From contig JADJUW010000002.1 of NCBI GenBank assembly GCA_016716835.1, positions 62,001 through 126,000 on the forward strand: DNA of 64,000 bases, read 5' to 3'. This DNA comes from Myxococcales bacterium. Lineage in GTDB: Bacteria > Myxococcota_A > Polyangia > Haliangiales > Haliangiaceae. Below are positions 53,018 through 61,560 of the stretch, one piece after another. How positions within the stretch are numbered: the stretch's first letter is position 1; each line of letters opens with the position of its first letter. The notes below the pieces were generated by a model. That model was given only the letters and a program-made list of their open reading frames with translations, ran no database searches and was not told the origin of the DNA. Both the position numbers and the translations under genes were made by a program.

Positions 53018-53665
53018 CTACCATTGTACGCCGACGCTAAGCCCGATGCCAAAGATGGCGTCGTGGCTATTGGTTGTCCCGGCTGAGGTCTTGACCCGCC
53101 ACGGCAACTTCATGTCGATTGGCGTTAGCGCGATTTGCACGCGTCGCCGGGTGCCAGGCTCCCACGTCAGGGAAGGCTCGATGAGAACGGCATCGACGGT
53201 CGCAGCATCGAATTTAAAATCATACGTGGCGCGATGGGCCTGCGCGAGGACGCGCACGCCAACACACCCCGCCTTGCCGCGAACGCAATGCCGGGCGCCG
53301 AGGCCAGCGCCGAGCGCAAAGACGCTGCCAGTGGTTTCATCGCCGTTTACGAGCCCACCATTGGCGGCGAAGATTGCGTAGTAGGGCGAGCCGCCGTGCC
53401 CGCGCCGGCCGAGCGAGGTTTCTAGTTGGAGCCGCAGCGTCGGATAGGACAGCGTGCTGGTATAGGGATTGGTTGCCGAGAAACCGTACGTTCGGCCGTC
53501 GAGGCGCAAGCCAAGTTGCGCGCCCCAACGGAGGCGAGGGGCGGCTGCGGTGGGAGGTGATGGTTCGGCACGAGCCTCCGATAGAGTTGGCGCGGCCAGC
53601 GCGGAGAACATCGCAAGCGGCGCGAGCCACGGCAGTCGTTGAAGCAGTGATTGGTGAAATATCAT
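53018..53665 (-). CDS. Exported beta-barrel-like outer membrane protein
   Basis: 215 residues from MIFHQSLLQRL (ATG at 53665), signal peptide ending near EARA-E. The mature chain alternates polar and hydrophobic residues in strands (RLRWGAQLGLRLDGRTYGF; TLRLQLETSLGRRG; SVFALGAGLGARHC) and ends in a Gly-rich strand with terminal aromatic residue (GIGLSVGVQW), the usual C-terminal signal of outer-membrane barrels. An upstream in-frame start (53731) is less likely. One Cys pair (CVRGKAGC). Function unknown. Confidence 0.65.
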   Translation of the reverse strand: MIFHQSLLQRLPWLAPLAMFSALAAPTLSEARAEPSPPTAAAPRLRWGAQLGLRLDGRTYGFSATNPYTSTLSYPTLRLQLETSLGRRGHGGSPYYAIFAANGGLVNGDETTGSVFALGAGLGARHCVRGKAGCVGVRVLAQAHRATYDFKFDAATVDAVLIEPSLTWEPGTRRRVQIALTPIDMKLPWRVKTSAGTTNSHDAIFGIGLSVGVQW

Positions 53666-53787
53666 TGGCGCACCCAGTGCAAGCGAGGTGCCATGCGCAT
53701 CGCGCAACATTGCGCACGCGGGACCACGCAAACCTCAACGTCGCTCGTCCGCGGCGGTGAAGATTTGTCAAAGTGTGTCCATGGCGT

Positions 53788-53801
53788 GTTCAATATTGAA
53801 C
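53788..53801. promoter_or_regulatory. Perfect 14-bp palindrome
   Basis: GTTCAATATTGAAC, immediately followed by a second inverted repeat GGTTC-CCAAAC-GAACC (53802-53817). Both lie in the 271-bp divergent gap 53666-53936, the promoter region of the outer-membrane protein gene and the lipoprotein gene at 53937. Likely regulator binding site; regulator unknown. Confidence 0.45.
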
Positions 53802-53936
53802 GGTTCCCAAACGAACCAGATCGAGGACTCGGACATCAAAGTCAGGTTAAGGGGCACATTTCGTTTACAGGCAAGCAACACTGTCATGTGACGCCCATAG
53901 TTCGGGTGGCATCGATCTTGCTGGGTAGCGCGTCGC

Positions 53937-54884
53937 ATGAAACGAACACTTATCTTCTGCACCGCGGCGCTGCTGCCTGGTTGTCTCGTCTTTGGCGATG
54001 TCGATGATCCTGAGCCAAGGCGATGTTACACGCCAGAAAGCATGGCGATCAGCCCTCACGATGGCGCGGCGAGTCGGCTCGAAGATGGCTATGCCGCTAC
54101 CGTCGCGGTGGGCGGCACCTTGCGACTTAATGCCGACGGGCGGTCGAGTTGCGGCGCGATGCAAATTAGTGGCAGCCCGCTAGCGCCATTTGTGGCGCTA
54201 GACATCGACAATGTCCACACGGCCGAGCGCGAGCTGGCGCTGCAGGCAACCGCGGCCGCCGCGCCGCGCGTGATCGAGTTCGCGTGGGAGAGCGAACCCG
54301 AGGCGCGCTATGCCGCGACCGTTGCGGCCAAGCCCCTGACCGCAATTGAAATCGTTTCGTACTGGGACTATCTGCCGCGCGGCACAGAGATCGCGATGCT
54401 GCAAGCAGAGGATGCCGGCATGGTGATCGCATTATGGGCTGACGACGGCACGCGGCTCGTCGACGGCGCCATGACCGTGCAAATCAATGGTGCCGAGAAC
54501 CTCGGCGGTACCGGCGAGCTGCTGCTGTGGGACTTGCTTTGGCTGGGGGCAACGAACGCCGATGTCGAGGTCGTCGTGCAGGCCGGCGATGGCCCGAGCA
54601 CGACCCTACAAATTCCTGTCGTCGCCGCGGTAGAGTCGTTGGCGTTTGTCGAGCCATATGTAGCGCCGCAAAACGCAACGGTCGAAGTCTGTGTTAAGGC
54701 GCAGGCATCGGGTCGCGCCGTGCTGGGGTTGCATTTTGACGGCAGCGACAGCAACGGCGCGCTAGCGCCTGCCGTTGCCGACAACTGTTTCGTTGTCGAA
54801 ACCGGCGGCAGCGACCTCGCGCTTGAGTTCACCGCTGGTGGGGTGACGGAGTCGCTGGTGTTACAGGTTGAGGGCGCTAACTGA
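53937..54884 (+). CDS. Lipoprotein of unknown function, beta-sandwich type
   Basis: 315 residues, lipobox LLPGC. The mature chain is beta-rich (YAATVAVGGTLRLNAD; LALQATAAAAPRVIEFAWES) and looks like successive Ig-like domains. Several Cys (RRCYT, SCGAM, VEVCVKA, NCFVVE) may pair. No catalytic motif. It precedes the beta-flower protein gene by 53 bp on the same strand. Confidence 0.68.
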   Translation: MKRTLIFCTAALLPGCLVFGDVDDPEPRRCYTPESMAISPHDGAASRLEDGYAATVAVGGTLRLNADGRSSCGAMQISGSPLAPFVALDIDNVHTAERELALQATAAAAPRVIEFAWESEPEARYAATVAAKPLTAIEIVSYWDYLPRGTEIAMLQAEDAGMVIALWADDGTRLVDGAMTVQINGAENLGGTGELLLWDLLWLGATNADVEVVVQAGDGPSTTLQIPVVAAVESLAFVEPYVAPQNATVEVCVKAQASGRAVLGLHFDGSDSNGALAPAVADNCFVVETGGSDLALEFTAGGVTESLVLQVEGAN

Positions 54885-54937
54885 TTCGAGCCGCCACCTC
54901 GCGATCGGGCGAGGTGAGTCGTGGTAACTTGCCGGCC

Positions 54938-55360
54938 ATGGCAAAACTAATCATGGCGCTGCTCGCGGCGATCGCTTTAACGGTTTCAGTTGCGCAGGCA
55001 GACATCGAGATTCGCAAGGGTGGATCGAGTTGGGCCAAGCTTGAAGATGACGGCACCATCCGCATCGGCGGCAGCTCGGTCGGCAAGTTTGAGTCCGATG
55101 GCACTGTGCGCAAGGGCGGCAGCTCGATTGGCAAAGTCGAGTCAGACGGCACCATCCGCAAGGGCGGCAGCTCGGTTGGCAAAATTGAATCAGATGGCAC
55201 CTATCGCAAGGGCGGCTCGTCGATCGGCAAGATCGAATCGGATGGCACCATCCGCAAGGGCGGCTCAAGCTGGGGTAACGCGTCCAATTGCTGCGGCGGC
55301 CATGGTGGCAAGCGCGCGGTGGCGGCGGTGTTGACCTTTTTCTCCGACGATTTCTTTTAG
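54938..55360 (+). CDS. Secreted five-repeat beta-flower protein
   Basis: 140 residues from MAKLIMALLA (ATG at 54938), signal peptide ending AQA-D. The mature part is five near-perfect 16-residue repeats of the type RKGGSSxGKxESDGTx (about residues 27-115), matching what databases call the 5-fold beta-flower fold. It ends with a Cys pair and basic Gly-rich turn (NCCGGHGGKR) and a hydrophobic tail (LTFFSDDFF). The DNA repeats are 48 bp long and highly similar, so the gene may expand or contract. Function unknown; probably a secreted structural protein. Confidence 0.8.
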   Translation: MAKLIMALLAAIALTVSVAQADIEIRKGGSSWAKLEDDGTIRIGGSSVGKFESDGTVRKGGSSIGKVESDGTIRKGGSSVGKIESDGTYRKGGSSIGKIESDGTIRKGGSSWGNASNCCGGHGGKRAVAAVLTFFSDDFF

Positions 55361-55459
55361 CCCCATCGGTGCCAGGGTGGCGATTTGACGCATTATCCAC
55401 GGCCGTTGGCGTGCTGGATGCCGCGCGTGCAAACACAAAAAATGAGCTACACTAAGCCC

Positions 55460-56857
55460 ATGCGGCAGCGCGGTTTGGTGGCAGCGAGCTGGGCCTTCAC
55501 CTTGGTCTTGGTGGCCGTGGTGACGCTTGCCGCCTGTAACGAAACCACCACCTTGACGGTTGAAGAGCTGATGTCGCCTGAGACGTGTCGTTCGTGCCAT
55601 CCCAAGCACTACGATGAGTGGAAGTCAAGCATGCACGCCTACGCGTCAGACGACGAGGTGTTTGTCGCGCTCAACGCGCGGGGGCAGGACGACACGGGTG
55701 GCGAGCTTGGCTCGCTATGCGTGAAGTGCCACGCGCCGATGGCGTTTGCGCTGGGGCTGACGGTCGATGGCAGCAACATTCGCGACGTGCCGCAATGGGC
55801 AAAGGGCGTGACCTGCTATTTCTGCCATAACACGGTCGAGATCAACGGCACTCACAACAACCCGCTTAAGCTCGCCATGGACACCACCATGCGGGGCGGC
55901 CTGTATGACGTCGTCGAGAACTCGGCGCACGGCTCGACGTTTTCTGAATTGCTCGCCGGCGACAGCGACGCGTCGTCGCAGCTATGCGGCGCTTGCCACG
56001 ACGTCGTCTCGCCGGCCGGCGTCAAAACCGAAACCACGTTTATCGAATGGCAGGCCAGCCTCTTTGGCCAACCCGGGCGCTCGCATCTCTCATGCGCGGA
56101 ATGCCACATGACGCCGCGCACTGACTATGTTGCCGAAGGCGCGGGCATCAGCGCGCCGCTTCGCGAGTTTGGCCGCCGCGATCACTTGTTTGCCGGCGTG
56201 GACGTCGCGCTGACCCCCTGGCCGGGCATGGACGTGCAGCGCGAGGCGATCGAGACCAAGCTCGCCAATACGCTGCTGCCACGCATCTGCGTCACGCCGC
56301 TAAATGGTGGCGAAATCGCCGTGCGGTTAGACAACACCGGCGCGGGCCACACCTGGCCGAGCGGCGCGGTGCACGACAGGCGCGCATGGGTCACCGTGCG
56401 CGCGTTTGGTGCGGGCGACGAGCTCTTGTTTCAAAGCGGGGTCGTCGGCGAGGCGCAGGACCCCGAGGACATCGCCGATCCGTATTTGTGGAAAATCGGC
56501 AACGACAACTTCGATGCCAACGGCGATCCCGCCTTTTTTACGTGGACGATCGCCACGATCGTAAATCATCGCTTGCCGCCGATTGTGACCACAGATCCAA
56601 ACGATCCTCGCTTCGACCATTCGGTGACCCGTGCGTATCCGGTGCCTGGACTGGCTGGCGACATCGAACGCGTCGAGATGGCGGTGTCGATTCGGCCATT
56701 TCCGTTTCGGCTCTTTGACGAGCTGACGGACAGCGGCCACCTTGCCGGCGACTTGGCGGTGGACCTAAAAGCCGCGTTGCCAACGCACGAGCTGGAGGGC
56801 ACCAAGCTGGTGTGGACGGCCGCGGCCGCTGACGCCGGTGGCTGTGTTAAGCCGTAA
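55460..56857 (+). CDS. Multiheme cytochrome c lipoprotein
   Basis: 465 residues from MRQRGLVAAS (ATG at 55460; ATG 55442 is possible), lipobox TLAAC. Five CxxCH heme sites occur in the first half: CRSCH, CVKCH, CYFCH, CGACH and CAECH, followed by a ~250-residue beta-rich C-terminal domain without hemes. The spacing resembles cytochrome c554/perM-like families. Being a lipoprotein, it should lie on the periplasmic or outer face and pass electrons from the inner membrane or to an extracellular acceptor. No partner oxidoreductase is adjacent. Confidence 0.88.
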   Translation: MRQRGLVAASWAFTLVLVAVVTLAACNETTTLTVEELMSPETCRSCHPKHYDEWKSSMHAYASDDEVFVALNARGQDDTGGELGSLCVKCHAPMAFALGLTVDGSNIRDVPQWAKGVTCYFCHNTVEINGTHNNPLKLAMDTTMRGGLYDVVENSAHGSTFSELLAGDSDASSQLCGACHDVVSPAGVKTETTFIEWQASLFGQPGRSHLSCAECHMTPRTDYVAEGAGISAPLREFGRRDHLFAGVDVALTPWPGMDVQREAIETKLANTLLPRICVTPLNGGEIAVRLDNTGAGHTWPSGAVHDRRAWVTVRAFGAGDELLFQSGVVGEAQDPEDIADPYLWKIGNDNFDANGDPAFFTWTIATIVNHRLPPIVTTDPNDPRFDHSVTRAYPVPGLAGDIERVEMAVSIRPFPFRLFDELTDSGHLAGDLAVDLKAALPTHELEGTKLVWTAAAADAGGCVKP

Positions 56858-56924
56858 CCCGCCGCGCCTGCACGATTAGTTGCCGCCGACGCGCTTTCCG
56901 TGGCAAAACTAGCGCGAGGCCAAA

Positions 56925-57953
56925 ATGAAGACGTTGCGCGCGCTCGGGTATTTTTGCGGTGTCGTTGGGATCGCGCTTGGCGGCTGTGAGCGCGACGCGT
57001 CGCGCGTGCCCGCGGGGGCAACATCACCCACCCAACGCGAGGTCGTCACACCGCCCCCGCCTGATCGAAGCGGCGAGCCGCAGCCACAAGACTATGTCGC
57101 GACGAGCAGGGCGATGGCCGCGGCGCTCGAGGCGCATCCCGGCACCGCGGCGCAATACAGCGAGCTTGCGTGGCTCGCCTATCTCGCGGGCGATTTTGCA
57201 ATGGCGGACAACGCAGTTACCAAGGGTCTCGCGCTGGCGCCCTCGCCCAAGCTGAGGTCGGCGCTCTATTACAGCCGTGGTCGCGTGGCGCAGGCGGCGG
57301 GGCGTTTTCCCGAGGCGGCCGCCGCGTTAGGTGAGGCCGTCGCCGCAGATGACAATCCCGCGGCGCAGTATTGGCAAGGCGCCTTGCCGACCGACGGCGC
57401 GGTGGTCTCGGGCGACGCCAAGGCCGTTTGTGCGGCGTTGGTCGCGCTCACGGCGCTGGCGCACGACGTTGAATCGTCGAAGGTCGCCTGCGAACTCGCG
57501 GACGCCGAGGTTACCTTTCCAAAGGTCGACACCGCCTCGCTCGCCGGCAAAGTCGCGGTGCTTACGTTTGTCGCCGAGGGCACGTCAAATCAGCTCGTCT
57601 ATGCGCTTTGGCAACAAGGCGACGTCTTTGCGGTGCGCGGCGTAATCAGCCAAACGCTTGGTGACGCCATGCATCGCGGCCTGCGCCGTGTCGAGCGCCT
57701 CGGCGAGCACTTGGTGCTGCATACCGAGGTGAAAGGAAATTCGCGCGCGGCTTCGTATCTAGCGATGGAGGTCGAGTTTTGTCCCGCGGGCGCGAGGCCA
57801 TGTTCGTTGGGCTTGCGGACGAGCTATGAGGAGTACGCCGAGGGCAAGGAAGACGATGCGGCGGCCGTGGCGTGGACCGTTGGCTATGAGCTGGGCACTA
57901 GCGGCGTTTTGCGCGTAGCCCAACAAACCGGCACGCCCCGGTTGGCATCGTAG
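56925..57953 (+). CDS. Lipoprotein with TPR-like repeats
   Basis: 342 residues, lipobox ALGGC. After a Pro-rich linker, residues ~55-145 form helical repeats of TPR type (YSELAWLAYLAGDFAMADNA; SRGRVAQAAGRFPEAAAALG). A beta-rich C-terminal half follows with no recognised motif. Probably a periplasmic binding or assembly lipoprotein. It follows the cytochrome by 67 bp on the same strand, but a functional link is not evident. Confidence 0.7.
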   Translation: MKTLRALGYFCGVVGIALGGCERDASRVPAGATSPTQREVVTPPPPDRSGEPQPQDYVATSRAMAAALEAHPGTAAQYSELAWLAYLAGDFAMADNAVTKGLALAPSPKLRSALYYSRGRVAQAAGRFPEAAAALGEAVAADDNPAAQYWQGALPTDGAVVSGDAKAVCAALVALTALAHDVESSKVACELADAEVTFPKVDTASLAGKVAVLTFVAEGTSNQLVYALWQQGDVFAVRGVISQTLGDAMHRGLRRVERLGEHLVLHTEVKGNSRAASYLAMEVEFCPAGARPCSLGLRTSYEEYAEGKEDDAAAVAWTVGYELGTSGVLRVAQQTGTPRLAS

Positions 57954-57987
57954 GCGAACATCGCATTTATTAAGGACTAAGGGCGGC

Positions 57988-58341
57988 GTGACGAGCGAGC
58001 TTGAGCCTGGGGTAGCTTTGAACCTCGACTGCCAGCAGTGTGGCGCGTGTTGTCGCAACGACGTCGTCAATCGCGCCCAGGGCGTGGCGTATTGGGTGGA
58101 GATCGCACCCGACGACAAGATCTTGCAGCGCCATGATCTTGTGCGCAAGCTGGTGACCTACGATCGCCAGCGCGTGCCGCATCTGCGCGTGACCCACGAC
58201 GGCACCTGCGAGGCGTTGCGGGGCGCCATCGGCACCAAGGTGACGTGCTCAATTTATCACCAAAGGCCATCACCATGCCGGCGCGTGATGCCAGGCGATA
58301 CCACGTGTCTGCGCGTGCGCGCGGCGCATGGGCTTGGGTAG
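57988..58341 (+). CDS. YkgJ family cysteine cluster protein
   Basis: 117 residues from a GTG at 57988. The family motif CQQCGACC near the N-terminus and CSIYHQRPSPCR near the C-terminus give the conserved eight-cysteine set thought to bind a zinc or iron-sulfur centre. Function of the family is not established. It lies 34 bp after the TPR lipoprotein and may share its transcript. Confidence 0.88.
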   Translation: MTSELEPGVALNLDCQQCGACCRNDVVNRAQGVAYWVEIAPDDKILQRHDLVRKLVTYDRQRVPHLRVTHDGTCEALRGAIGTKVTCSIYHQRPSPCRRVMPGDTTCLRVRAAHGLG

Positions 58342-58391
58342 ACCTGGGGCACGCCGTTTGACGCGGCCCTTCGTGAGGGCTACGGTGGCGC

Positions 58392-58790
58392 ATGCGTTCG
58401 CTCATCATTGCCATCATGGTCGCCGGCGTCATGCCATATGTGCTTACGGGTATTGCCAAGGTCGGCGCCTTTCGCGCGCGCGACAATGCGCGCACCAGAG
58501 ACTGGCAGGCGACGCTGACGGGTTGGCGCCAACGCGCGTACTGGGCGCATTTGAACGCGTTTGAGGCCTTTCCCTTGTTTGCCGCCGCGGTGCTGAGCGC
58601 GCTCATGTTCGCGCCGAATCACGCCCACGCGCCGGTGCTGGCCTGGAGCTTCATCGGGCTGCGGGTGGCATACGGCGCCTGCTTCATTGGCAATTGGCCG
58701 CGTATGCGGTCGCTGGTGTGGTTTTTGGCGGTGGCTTGTGCGCTGTGGTTGTTTGGCCTGGCGATCAGCGGCGCCGGCGCCGGCGACTAG
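58392..58790 (+). CDS. MAPEG family membrane protein
   Basis: 132 residues with four hydrophobic helices. The signature RAYWAHLNAFEAFPLFAAAV is that of MAPEG (eicosanoid and glutathione metabolism) proteins, glutathione-binding integral membrane enzymes in eukaryotes and of uncertain role in bacteria. Length is as expected. Convergent with the methyltransferase gene, 7 bp away. Confidence 0.85.
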   Translation: MRSLIIAIMVAGVMPYVLTGIAKVGAFRARDNARTRDWQATLTGWRQRAYWAHLNAFEAFPLFAAAVLSALMFAPNHAHAPVLAWSFIGLRVAYGACFIGNWPRMRSLVWFLAVACALWLFGLAISGAGAGD

Positions 58791-58797
58791 CGACGGC

Positions 58798-59472
58798 TCA
58801 AAGCGCGATTTGCAGCGTCCGTGAGGCCGCAGCGCGCCGTCGCGACAGCTCCACGCCAACGGCGTCAAAACCCAAGGCGTTGCCGACCGCGAGCATGGTG
58901 CCAACGCCGCAAAACGGATCGACGATAGTCGTTGCCGCGGTGTGGCGGCGCAAAAACGTTGCGCTGGCGACGCAGGCGGCTTGGCCCATCGCGCGCACCC
59001 ACGGCATGGCGCCGAGTTCGGGCAATACGTCGGCGCTGGCGGCGCCGGTTGGGAGGCGTAACGCGCGGCTGATGCAGATGAGGTGCGCATACGCGGGACG
59101 CCCGAACGTCACGGTACCCGGCGCGGCACGGCAAACGACCTTATGCCAAAGCAGGGCGCTGCCCGCGGCTTCGGCGGCCTTCATGATTAGGTAGCCCTTG
59201 TCGATCCATGCGCCATCGCGCTTGATATCAGTTTGGAAAAATATTGCCACGCCGTCGTCGGCGCTGCGCTCACAGATGAGCCTCGCGGTGGCGATGAACC
59301 ACACGCGCCAGTCTGCAAGGGACATCGGCGCCAGCTCGCTGACGTCGGGCAACGAGGTCACCACGGCGTGCTGCGGGCCGAGCAGGTTATCGCGCAGCCA
59401 AGCCAGGCCATCGCCGTGCACGACCTCGCGTGACGGCGCGGCGCGCGCGACCAATGCCTCTGGTTGGCTCAT
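58798..59472 (-). CDS. Permuted SAM-dependent methyltransferase (N4/N6-MTase-like)
   Basis: 224 residues. The order of motifs is that of beta-class DNA methyltransferases: the catalytic segment comes first (VVTSLPDVSEL, at the position of DPPY) and the SAM-binding segment last (VDPFCGVGTMLAVGNALGFD then VGVEL). The catalytic tetrapeptide is TSLPD instead of (D/N/S)PP(Y/F/W), so the substrate may not be a DNA base. There is no target-recognition domain and no restriction partner nearby. The call as methyltransferase is secure; target unknown. Confidence 0.78.
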   Translation of the reverse strand: MSQPEALVARAAPSREVVHGDGLAWLRDNLLGPQHAVVTSLPDVSELAPMSLADWRVWFIATARLICERSADDGVAIFFQTDIKRDGAWIDKGYLIMKAAEAAGSALLWHKVVCRAAPGTVTFGRPAYAHLICISRALRLPTGAASADVLPELGAMPWVRAMGQAACVASATFLRRHTAATTIVDPFCGVGTMLAVGNALGFDAVGVELSRRRAAASRTLQIAL

Positions 59473-59526
59473 GTGAGGTCGTCGAGCCTACACCAAGGCG
59501 GTAAGGGTCGCTGCGTCTGCGGTGCC

Positions 59527-60720
59527 TTAGCGTCCGCTGCCGAGCAAGCGCTCGCCGCCGCCTGCGCCACCAGCGGTCACTGGCTGATGTAGCACCACGC
59601 GGCGCCCAGCCTCGGCACCGGCGGCATGCGCGGTATTGTGGCGGACGCGGGCGCGACGTGAGGTGATGCGTGGATTGCGCGCGCGATAGAACGCGTCGAG
59701 ACCTGGGTCGCCGCGCCACACCAGGGCGTTGCCGGCTTGTGGTGGCGAAGTCGATGGTGAGGCCGTCGGTGCGGCAGCCAGCGCCTTGCGTTCGGCCGCC
59801 AACTTTTCGTGGAAACCCCGCACGACGCCTGCCTGATAGGCAAGGCGATCGCGTCCGCTGCGCACCCGCGCGTCGGCCCGATTGGCGTCCCATAGCCGCG
59901 CCGCGGTCGCCATGAGGAAGGCGTAGACATGGCTGGCCATGGCGACGTTGGGCTCGGTGCCCGCGATCTCATAGACATGGCCGTGCTTGCCCAAGGCGGG
60001 CAAATAGATCGGTAGCTGGATCACTTTGACAAAAAACAGCTCGGCAAGCAGCCCCATCACCGCGGCCTCGACGCGATTGCGGCGCTTGCTCGAATCACCG
60101 AGGTGGGTCACGACATAGCCCGCGCGGCTACGCACCTCGACGGCTTCAATATTGTAGCGCAGCATTAGCTCGTGGGCCTTGCGCATTGCCGCCTCGGCCT
60201 CGTGCACCTCGGAGCTGCCGGCGAGCGCAAGCAACTTGCGGATGCGCCCGAGCATGCGGTTGGCGTTGGCTTGCGCGCGGCCCTGCTCGTTTGGAGGTGC
60301 GCTGCCTGATGCGCCGTCAAACCCGGCAGGCGGCGCAGGCACCGGTGAGCCCACCGCCTTGGCGTCGATACCTCGCTCGGCGCAAACCCGCGCGAAGGTC
60401 GCGCCATGCGCGGTCTCGTCGCGAATCTTCAACACCTCGTCGACAAATTGGTGCGCCATTTCGTGCTGCAGCACGCTGAGCACTTCAAGCCACGGGCGCT
60501 GCAGCATGAGCGCGCGCGATAACTCAAGCGTGCGTGTCGCCGACACCCACTGGCCGAGCCGGTGGTGCGCGTCGCCAAGCGCGAGCACCGGCGCCACCAG
60601 CTTGCCGCCAAAGCGCGCGCGATTTTCCCACGCATAGTTGGCGTGCAGCTCGCGCAAGAGGCTGGCCTCGAGTTCGGCCGACCATGCCCACGTCGCCTCG
60701 CCGGTAGCTGCCATGGCCAT
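59527..60720 (-). CDS. SprT-like metallopeptidase fused to DUF2786
   Basis: 397 residues. The N-terminal SprT-like domain (residues ~15-125) has the zinc motif LQHEMAHQFVDE (HExxH) and a third-ligand region (ETAHGATFARVCAERG). The middle carries DUF2786 (NRMLGRIRKLLALAGSSEVH; AAMRKAHELMLRYNIE) and the linked DUF7168-type region. The C-terminus is a basic, Pro/Ser-rich tail. SprT/Spartan domains cleave DNA-crosslinked proteins in eukaryotes; DUF2786 is also seen in phage-related and DNA-linked proteins. A nucleoid-associated protease is plausible but unproven. Confidence 0.8.
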   Translation of the reverse strand: MAMAATGEATWAWSAELEASLLRELHANYAWENRARFGGKLVAPVLALGDAHHRLGQWVSATRTLELSRALMLQRPWLEVLSVLQHEMAHQFVDEVLKIRDETAHGATFARVCAERGIDAKAVGSPVPAPPAGFDGASGSAPPNEQGRAQANANRMLGRIRKLLALAGSSEVHEAEAAMRKAHELMLRYNIEAVEVRSRAGYVVTHLGDSSKRRNRVEAAVMGLLAELFFVKVIQLPIYLPALGKHGHVYEIAGTEPNVAMASHVYAFLMATAARLWDANRADARVRSGRDRLAYQAGVVRGFHEKLAAERKALAAAPTASPSTSPPQAGNALVWRGDPGLDAFYRARNPRITSRRARVRHNTAHAAGAEAGRRVVLHQPVTAGGAGGGERLLGSGR

Positions 60721-60791
60721 GATGTGCCACGGGCGCGACGGCTTGGGAAGCCACTAGCGCGTTGTCGCGAGCTTTTAAGCCTCGCCCGAAA

Positions 60792-61306
60792 TTACCGCAG
60801 GCGTTCGTCGATATTGGCGACGAGGGCTTCAAACTCCTGTTGCACCGCGAGCGTGTAGAGCTTGGCCTGGCTCTTGATCGCAGCCCGCAGGGTTTCGGTG
60901 TTAGCGCGCAAGCGGTCGATCTCCGCCCAGTCTTTCTTGACTGACTTGTCTTTTTCATCACCGCTAATTTCTTATCGAGCTCATTGAGCCGGATGTCGGC
61001 GACGGCGAGAAAATCACCACGGGCGCGGCTTACCGCGAGGCTGGCGGCCTGGACCTCATGTTCGGTCTGTGGGGCGGCTTCGCTTGGTTGCTGGCTGGGG
61101 TTTTCGCCGGCTGCAGCTACATCTTTGGCAGGGTCCGTTGGTGCGTTGGTTGCGGCGCCCGTGGGGGTATTTATGGCGGCGGACTTGGGCGTTTCATAAG
61201 CGGTCGCCGAGGTGGTGGCGTTGGTCTTATCGTTGCTCTTGTCCTTCTGACACGATGCCGCGGTTGCTAAAAGTAGGGTTGCGATGATGACGGTGTGCTT
61301 TAACAT
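60792..61306 (-). pseudogene. Lipoprotein gene with a 1-bp frameshift
   Basis: It starts MLKHTVIIAT (ATG at 61306), lipobox TAASC, then an Asn/Thr/Ala-rich linker. The natural helical C-terminus (DEKDKSVKKDWAEIDRLRAN ... EFEALVANIDERLR, stop at 60792) is in another frame from about 60970. Loss of one A in the AAGAAATTAGC run (about 60966-60976) accounts for the shift; 515 bp is one short of 172 codons. As read without correction the frame continues to 60524, into the SprT gene, with an implausible Arg/Ser-rich tail. It could be a sequencing error or a true mutation. The restored protein would be about 171 residues with a coiled-coil C-terminus. Confidence 0.65.
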
Positions 61307-61319
61307 AGTGGTTCCTTAG

Positions 61320-61498
61320 GAAGCGCAATAGAGCAAGACCTAGGCCAAGCTTGTCTCAAGCTATGTGCTGGATTGCACGGCGCGGGGCCGCGTGTGGTCC
61401 GAGCGCTCGCGCTCACTGTGGCAGTTGTGTCGCCAAGCGGCGGCCGCCCGATAGACAGGGCAAAACACCCTTGGTAATCGACAGCCAAATTGCGCTTC
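61320..61498. other. Structured divergent intergenic region
   Basis: GAAGCGCAAT (61320-61329) is perfectly complementary to ATTGCGCTTC (61489-61498). Between are hairpins such as AGCTTG-TCT-CAAGCT (about 61348-61362). The 254-bp gap 61307-61560 has no gene that I can support. It may hold promoters only, or a small structured RNA; direction unknown. Confidence 0.25.
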
Positions 61499-61560
61499 GG
61501 CCAGGCCGGCCCGCCCATCGCTTGCCAATTTTGCCGTCGCCCTGGCATAATTTTTTGGAC

